64,000 nt of DNA from Dama dama. Taxonomy: Eukaryota; Chordata; Mammalia; Artiodactyla; Cervidae. Positions 12,801 to 21,800 of this stretch are shown piece after piece. The stretch covers positions 17,316,001-17,380,000 of the forward strand of contig NC_083681.1 of NCBI RefSeq assembly GCF_033118175.1, read 5' to 3'. Below the pieces are notes generated by a model. That model did not search any database, was not told where the DNA came from, and was given only the letters and a program-made list of their open reading frames with translations. Position numbers and translations under genes: made by a program. Position 1 is the first letter of the stretch; each line of letters starts with the position of its first letter.

Positions 12801-15800
12801 ATGGACTGTACAGCCAATGCATCCTTATACAGTGCCTCACAATAATTTCCTTCACCACAATTTCCTTCACCACAACACGGTATGTCAGTAACACGGTATG
12901 TCAGTAGATTGACTTTACTGTGTGCGGGTGAGGGGACCTGTTTGGTTTGATAAGAGCTTCAGATGCTGCTCCGAAATTATGGTGCTCTCAGACTATAATG
13001 AAACTCTCCAGTTTTTACCATGAATATAGCCGCCACCCCACCCCCACCATTCTTTCGGAAATTCAGATAATCAAAAGTTCATCATATTTCAGAAAATGTT
13101 GAAACACTACAGTCAGTGGTTAGATGGCTCTGTAAGCCCCAGAGAAGGGGCAGAAGAAGAAATTTCACATCTTCCCTGTGTGAGAACAGACAGGACTCTG
13201 GGCTTCTGTTTTTTGCAGGCACAGGAAGGCCCTGTGAGCTTCCCGGAACTCCAGGCCCTACAGAACTTTTATTCACCTTTTCAAAGTCTACAGGACAGGG
13301 ACTTCCCTGGGTCAGTGGCTAAGATTCCAGGCTCCCAGTGCAGGGTATCTGGGTTCCATCCCCGGTCAGGGGACCAGATCCCACACACTGCAACCAAGAG
13401 TTTGCAGGCCACAACCAAAGATCCTAAATGCAGCAAGACATTCAGGACACCCTGAAGACACCCGGCACAGCTGAATAAATAAATACATATTTTTTTTAAT
13501 TGTTTTATAAAACTCTACAGGACAAATTCAGGATGGCTGTGACACAGTTGGTCGGTGTCCAGGATGCTGTAAACTCCATCAGGACAGACTCGGAGGGCAC
13601 AAAGGAAGTACTCTCACCTCTCCTCCGAAGGTGGAGTGTTTGCCTTACAGGACAGAATTATCAAACAGTCACCGTTTTGCATGTCTCATGGAGGAAGTGG
13701 AAACATGAGCCCTGAGGTCATGAGGATGAAAGAGTATCCTGTGTACCTTAGGAAATATTCCCCCAGTTTTGACATGTGTATTAACTGAAAAATAATGCAC
13801 AACTTAAAAGATGAGGATTATGTTTTATTCAGAGGACAAAACTGAGGGCTTAAGCTTCGAACACAGCATCTCAGATAACTCTGAGAGTCTGCCTGCAAGG
13901 AGGCAAGGGAAGAGCAGGATAGACAGGAGCTTTTGCAACAAAGGCCAGGGAGTCAGAACCTCTAAAGATGACTGGAATTAAAGAAAGCCAGACATCCTGT
14001 ATTAATGACTTTAGCACTTTCCTATGTATGAAAGTGAAAGTGTTAGCCACTCAGGCATGTCCAGCTCTTTGAGACCCCATGGACTATAAGCCATCCAGGC
14101 TCCTCTGTCCATGGAACTCTCCGGGAAAGAATACTGGAGAGGGTTGTTGCCATTCCCTTCTCAGGGGATCTTCCTGACCCAGGGATCAAACCTGGGTTTC
14201 CTGCATTGCAGATGGATTCTTTACTACATGGGAAGATGCAAAAGTCAGGGTTCACTGAAATCATTCCTTTGCCATGCACCTCAGCTACAGGGGCCAGTGT
14301 CGTATTCTTTCCCACCCCGAGTCTCCTTAGGGTACATTGTTGGAGAGTGGCTGCAGTAACTGAAAGGCTTGGCAGTGGGCAGCCCTCATCCTTAATGTAC
14401 TGATATGATAAATTAACAACACCCTTAATTTACTGATATGGTAGGCGATACTTTTTTTATTGACATGTGTACATACCCAGTAGGAACAAGGAATCATTGT
14501 GCTATTTTATTCAAAGGAAAGCTTTTTTGTCACTGTCCTCCCAAAGGCCATGCCAATGTGTTTTAGCTGCTCATATTAATGGACAAAGAGAAGTCATCTA
14601 GAATGTCCGAGCAGGCAGGCAACCCTTTGAGATCACTTAACCAAGTGTGTTCAAACTGTAATCCTGTCTCGTTAGTGCTCCAGTTATGAAAATAAGTGAG
14701 GCGAACCATCACGTTTTATAGAAAGACTAGGATACAACAGAATGGATCCAAGAGCTGGCCACTGGAAGGGCAACGCTGCCTCATGAAACTTTGTTTCAAT
14801 TGTGTTTGTGTAGTGTGTGTGTGATGGATAAGGATTTATCTTATTTTTGTTGCACGGTTTGAAAGAGTTTGAAAAAGACTGATCTGCAGGCTTTCTGCAT
14901 CACTGAGTCTTAACTTTTAGAGGGAATTACAAAGTCTTTTGAGGCTCCTATGAAAACAGTAGGCCTACTTTTCCAAAAATACACATAAAATTTTAGGTTG
15001 CAATTTCAAGGGTAAGCCTAGCATCAGCATAAAGAATTCCCCAAATAGGCTACACTTTTCTTTTTAGAGCTTAAGTCCAGAAAGGTTATTTTTCCCCATA
15101 TAAGAAAAAGTTGAGAAAGGGACAAAGCATCTTCGTGGACCCCTACCTCAGAGGTAAGGAGAAAATGTTTTCAATGTATGAAATGTAGTTTTACAGAAAA
15201 TGTTACTCTTCCTATTAATAAAAGAGAGAATTAAGGCTAAAACAAGTGTCTAGATAATGTTTTTGTTTGTTTGGTTTGGGTTTTTTGCCTTTCTTTTTCT
15301 ATATTTATTTTTAATTGATTGATGATTGCTTTCCAATATTGGTTTGATTTCTGTCATACATCAACATGAATTAACCGTAGGTGTACATATGTCCCCTCCC
15401 ACCCACCCTTAGACAATGTTTAAAATATAGCAGATGTTCAATACATATCTTTGAAGTCAACATATGAACTTATTTTAGATCTGGAAATTAAAATTCCTTA
15501 GGCAAGATTTGGTAATATTAAAAAAAAAGAAAGGTAAGTAACATGAAGAGTGGGTACCTGTTTTGCAGTCTCTAACATGGGCCAGTTTCTCCCTGGTACA
15601 GACAGCCAAGTCCATGATGTCTCCTCTGACTTTCCCACCTCTTTCCTTGATGGTACATCCAGAATCACCCGAAGATATACCACCTGCATCTAAAATATGA
15701 TGAAAACACCATAATATCTCATATTTCATGCTAGTGATATTGCTTATAACCTCTATATAAAAAACGCATCTAGAACCAAAACTCAAATTTTTGTGGCTTT

Positions 15801-18800
15801 TAATAAAACTGACCCACATTACTGAAAACAATGGGGAATGTACAGAAGTCTGCAGCCTGAAAATTGAAAATCGTGAAGGAAGCATGGTCTTTTCTTAAAC
15901 GTAGCAGACCCTGAGTTAGTCCCACCTCATATAACATTTGGGGCTGCTCTGATTCTCCTCTTGACTAAGGAGGAGGCTCTCTCTCCCCATACTCTGCTCC
16001 ACACCCACTGATGAAGAGCTGGTCTCCCTCCTGTAGCCCTTGTGTAGCACCTAAAGAATTACACATTAAGATTGTCCATGTCAACTTCTGCACAGATTGA
16101 GGCTGAAAATTTCTCAACTTCTCCAACCACAGGAAGAGAAATGCCCAGAGGCTGTCATCAGTTTTTATGCTAGATCATTCCTCTGAGAATGAAAGTCAGC
16201 ACTTCACCTTGGGAATGTCACTGTGTTAGGTTCTAGAAAACATGAAATTGAAATCTATTTCCAGATGGATATTTTCTTTTTTAAATGAGTATAAAGAGAT
16301 GCTGATTTTGGATACAACTTTGACACTTTGAAGATAATGTGAAAATATCAATTTTACATTACAAAATTATTACTACAAAGAAACATGACTAATAGTAAAC
16401 AAATCTCCTTCCTTTGAAATAGTCATGATCTGCAACTACCCCAAATGGCACTACCCACTCACCCAAAACTGCTGTCCATACCCTTTTTGGTGGAGTCAGT
16501 CTTTCAGGAAAATCACAAAATTTATTTCATTTTAAAAAATTTGATTATTCCTGCTAATTATCCATATAGCTTACTGCTCAAATGATGTCTGGTGGTTTCT
16601 AAAAATTCAGTCTACCATAGATGCTGGGAAAGATTGAAGGCAGGAGGAGAACGGGATGACAGAGGATGAGATGGTTGGATGGCATCACCAACTCGACGGA
16701 CATGAGTCTGAGCAAGCTCCGGGAGTTGGTGATGGACAGGGAGGCCTGGCACGTTGCAGTCCATGGGGTTTCAAAGAGTGGGACACGACTGAGCCACTGA
16801 ACTGATAGAATGGTAGTTGCCAGAGTCTGGTGAAAATCGCTCAGTCGTGTCCGACTCTTTGCGACCCCATGAACTATACAGTCCATGGAATCTCCAGGCC
16901 AGAATACTGGAGCGGGTAGCCTTTCCCTTCTCCAGGGAATCTTCCCAACCCAGGGATCGAACCCAGGTCTCCAGCATTGCAGGCAGATTCTTTACCAACT
17001 GAGCTATCAGGGAAGCCGGCCAGAGTTTGGGGTGAGGGGCAAATGGAAAGGTACTGTTAAATGTGTACAAAGTTTCAATTTTGCAAGAGGAGAAAGGTTC
17101 CAGAGATGGATAATGGCAATGGTTGCACAACAATGTGACTATTGTTAAGGCCACACTGGACTGTGCACTTCAATATCGTTAAAATGGTCAATTTTACACT
17201 CCACATGTTTTACCACAATTTTTAAAAGTAAAAATATTCAGTCTACCCTCAAAGGATGAAGGATTTCCATCACTTGCTAGTCACAAGGATGTGCAGAAGA
17301 TGTGGAAAGAAATTCTCAAAGAAAAGCTGGAATGGCACTTGCATGATGGCAACAGGGGCTGGAATTATGAGACCAGACATTTACATTGTCTAAGTCACTG
17401 GGTCTGCGGTACTCTATCACAGCAGCCCTAGGAAACTAGCACATCGGGCAGCCAACTCGCACTGTGTGCTATGGGCTATTTAGAGTAGCCTGTCGACAAG
17501 TATCTTGAGGTCAAATCTGGATTTGCAGGGAAGAGGGCTTCCACCAAACAGTGATGTTTACTACAGATGGGAAGTGAAAACAGACTGGGAAACAGGCACA
17601 CCAGGTTTCTACCATCTCTGCAAGGCAACAGTGTTGACATTTGTATGTCATAAAGAATTTTTAAATTTTTTTTCCCAAATTTATTCAGTAAGAAACAAAT
17701 AAATCAGAAAAATTGGCTTCCTAATGTCTGGGGGTTCCCAACGGCCAAACACCATCAGGAAATTCAGTGGCAGGCTCTGTGTTTGGGAGTCTCAAAGAAA
17801 CACAACAAACACAGAGGGATGCTTCAAGGAAAGGAAGATGGGATGCTCAAGAAGTGAGTCTGCTCTGATAGCTGTGGCCAACACTTCCAAAACTATGTTG
17901 AATAGTAGTGGTGAGAGTGGGCACCCTTGTCTTGTTCCTGACTTTAAGGGAAATGCTTTCAATTTTTCACCACTGAGGATAATGTTTGCTGTGGGTTTGT
18001 CATATATAGCTTTTATTATGTTGAGGTATGTTCCTTCTATGCCTGCTTTCTGGAGACTTTTTATCATAAATGGATGGTGAATTTTGTCAAAGGCTTTTTC
18101 TGCATCTATTAAGATAATCATATGGTTTTTATCTTTCAATTTGTTAATGTGGTGTATTACATTGATTGATTTGCAGATATTAAAGAATCCTTGCATTCCT
18201 GGGATAAAGCCCACTTGGTCATGATGTATGATCTTTTTAATATGTTGTTGGAATCTATCTGCTAGAATTTTGTTAAGGATTTTTGCATCTATGTTCATCA
18301 GTGATATTGGCCTGTAGTTTTCTTTTTTTGTGGCATCTTTGTCTGGTTTCGGTATTAGGGTGATAGAATGAGTTTGGAAGTTTGCCTTCTTCTGCAATTT
18401 TCTGGAAGAGAGTAATAAAAGGAATCCAGATAGGAAAAGAAGAAGTAAAACTCTCACTGTTTGCAGACGACATGACCCTCTACATAGAAAACCCTAAAGA
18501 CTCTACAAGAAAAAAAAAAAAAAAAAAGACTCTGCCAGAAAATTATTAGAGCTAATCAATGAATATAGTAAAGTTGCAGGATATAAAATTAACACACAGA
18601 AATCCCTTGCATTCCTATACACTAACAATGAGAAAACAGAAAGAGAAATTAAGGAAACAATACCATTCACCATTGCAACAAAAAGAATAAAATACTTAGG
18701 AGTATATCTACCTAAAGAAACAAAGACCTATATATAGAAAACTATAAAACACTGATGAAAGAAATCAAAGAGGACACAAATAGATGGAGAAATATACCGA

Positions 18801-21800
18801 GTTCATGGATTGGAGGAATCAATATTGTGAAAATGACTATACTACCCAAAGCAATCTATAGATTCAATGCAATCCCTATCAAGCTACCAATGGTATTTTT
18901 CACAGAACTAGAACAAATAATTTCACAATTTGTATGGAAATACAAAAAAACCTCGAATAGCCAAAGCAATCTTGAGAAAGAAGAATGGAACTGGAGGAAT
19001 CAACCTGCCTGACTTCAGACTCTACTACAAAGCCATAGTCATCAAGACAGTATGGTACTGGCACAAAGAAATACAGATCAATGGGACAGAATAGAAAGCC
19101 CAGAGATAAATCCACATACCTATGGACACCTTATCTTCGACAAAGGAGGCAAGGATATACAATGGAAAAAAGACAACCTCTTCAACAAGTGGTGCTGGGA
19201 AAACTGGTCAACCACTTGTAAAAGAATGAAACTAGAACACTTTCTAACACCATACACAAAAATAAACTCAAAATGGATTAAAGATCTAAATGTAAGACCA
19301 GAAACTATAAAACTCCTAGAGGAAAACATAGGCAAAACACTCTCCGACATAAATCACAGCAGGATCCTCTATGACCCACCTCCCAGAATATTGGAGATAA
19401 AAGCAAAAATAAACAAATGGGACCTAATTAAACTTAAAAGCTTTTGCACAACAAAGGAAACTATAAGCAAGGTGAAAAGACAGCCCTCAGATTGGGAGAA
19501 AATAATAGCAAACGAAGCAAAAGACAAAGGATTAATCTCAAAAATATATAAGCAACTCCTGCAGCTCAATTCCAGAAAAATAAATGACCCAATCAAAAAA
19601 AGGGCCAAAGAACTAAACAATCATTTCTCCTAAGAAGACATACAGATGGCTGACAAACACATGAAAAGATGCTCAACATCACTCATTATCAGAGAAATGC
19701 AAATCAAAACCTCAATGAGGTACCATTACACGCCAGTCAGGATGGCTGCTATCCAAAAGTCTACAAGCAATAAATGCTGGAGAGGGTGTGGAGAAAAGGG
19801 AACCCTGTTACATTGTTGGTAGGAATGCAAACTAGTATAGCTGCTATGGAGAACAGTGTGGAGATTTCTTAAAAAACTGGAAATAGAACTGCCATATGAC
19901 CCAGCAATCCCACTCCTGGGCATACACACCGAGAAAACCAGATGTGAAAGAGACACGTGTACCCCAATGTTTATCCCAGCACTGTTTACAATTACCAGGA
20001 CATGGAAGCAACCTAGATGTCCATCAGCAGACGAATGGATAAGGAAGCTATGGTACATATACACAATGGAATATTACTCAGCCATTAAACAGAATTCATT
20101 TGAATCAGTTCTAATGAGATGGATGAAACTGGAGCCCATTAAACAGAGTGAAGTAAGCCAGAAAGATAAACACCAATACAGTATACTGACACATATATAT
20201 GGAATTTAAAAAGATGGTAACGATAACCCTATATGCAAAACAGAAAAAGAGACACAGATGTACAGAACAGACTTTGGGACTCTGTGGGAGAAGGCGAGGG
20301 TGGGATGTTCTGAGAGAACAGCATTGAAACAAGTATACTATCAAGGGTGAAACAGATCACCAGCCCAGGTTGGATGCATGAGACAAGTGCTCAGGGCTGG
20401 TGCACTGGGAAGACCCAGAGGGATGGGATGGGGAGGGAGGCGGGAGGGGGGATTGGGATGGGGAACACATGTAAATCCATGGCTGATTCACGTCAATGTA
20501 TGGCAAAAACCACTACAATATTGTAAAGTAATTAGCCTCCAACTAATAAAAATTAATGAAAAAATAAAATAGATTGCAGAAAAAAAAAAAGACTATTCCC
20601 TGGCCAATAACAACTATAAGACATTATCAATTATAAGACATCTTATAATAATGTCAAAATATAAAGAATGTACATTTTAAAATCAATGAAAAAAAAAAAA
20701 AGAAGTGAGTCTTCTGCTCAAAGGCTTGGTCGAGTCACTCCTATTTCATTCAGATGGGATGCAACCGAATGGTCAGACGGAGCTGCACTTACATTTCTGT
20801 GAAATCCTGCTTGTTCTATCACAGTCACTGCTAGAGGATGCTTCGTTATCAATAAGTGCAACAGATGGAGGCTGAAATGAGTAAAGATATTTGGTCAGAT
20901 TTAAGATATTAAGTCATAAACCAAAACATTACCACGAGATGAGAAGGAGAATGGAAATTATGTCCTGTGTCAGTAGAGTACCACGAGCTAGGAAAAGAAA
21001 ATGTTAGCAGGTAAGATGCTTGAAAGAGGAGGAAAGATTGCCCATTTTAGAAAAATAGATAAGGCCAAGCTACAGTGTTCCCCATTCATGAATCTTTGAT
21101 TTCAATGCTGTGAGCCAGATACAGCCTTTAGACCTCGGAGGCAAAGGTGTGAGCCTTGCCCCCAAAAGTGAAGTCTCTCAGTGGTGTCCGACTCTTTGTG
21201 ACCCCCTGGACTGTAGCCTACCAGGCTCCTCTGTCCATGGGATTTTCCAAGGCAAGAATATTGGAGTGGGTTGCCATTTCCTTCTCCAAGAAGGTCATCA
21301 AATGGAAGGTGGTACAGGTGGTCACAAGCTTCCTGGTGACGACGATAAAGAATTTGCCTACAGTGCAGGAGACGAAGGTTCAGTCCCTGGAGAAGGAACT
21401 GGCAACCCACTCCAGTGTTCTTGCCTGGAGAAATTCATGGACAGAGGACCTTGTTGGGCTATAGTCCACGGGATCGCACAGGGTTGGACACGACTAAAGC
21501 GACTAACACACATACAGATGATCACAGACCTTATGCTTCTGTAGCTCTCAGACATAGGGACTCTGATGTGAACAAGTTTATACAAGAAAATAAACTGAGC
21601 CCAGAGGATCTGGGCCACCAGCCAGATGATGAGGCTCCTGAAAAAACTGGTCCAAAATTAGTTCACAAAATAGATGAAGAGAACCATTAATATTTTCTCT
21701 TCACAGTAATTCCCTGTTGAAGAGGCCTGATTTTTTTTTTTTTTTTAAGAAAAATGGGGGAAATCAACAGGTCTCTTTATGAGAGTAAAGGCATATTGAC

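Noticed and set aside
18755..19633. Open frames of 85 and 193 codons on the plus strand
   Set aside because: Both are fragments of L1 ORF2 in a 5'-inverted dead element, not genes.
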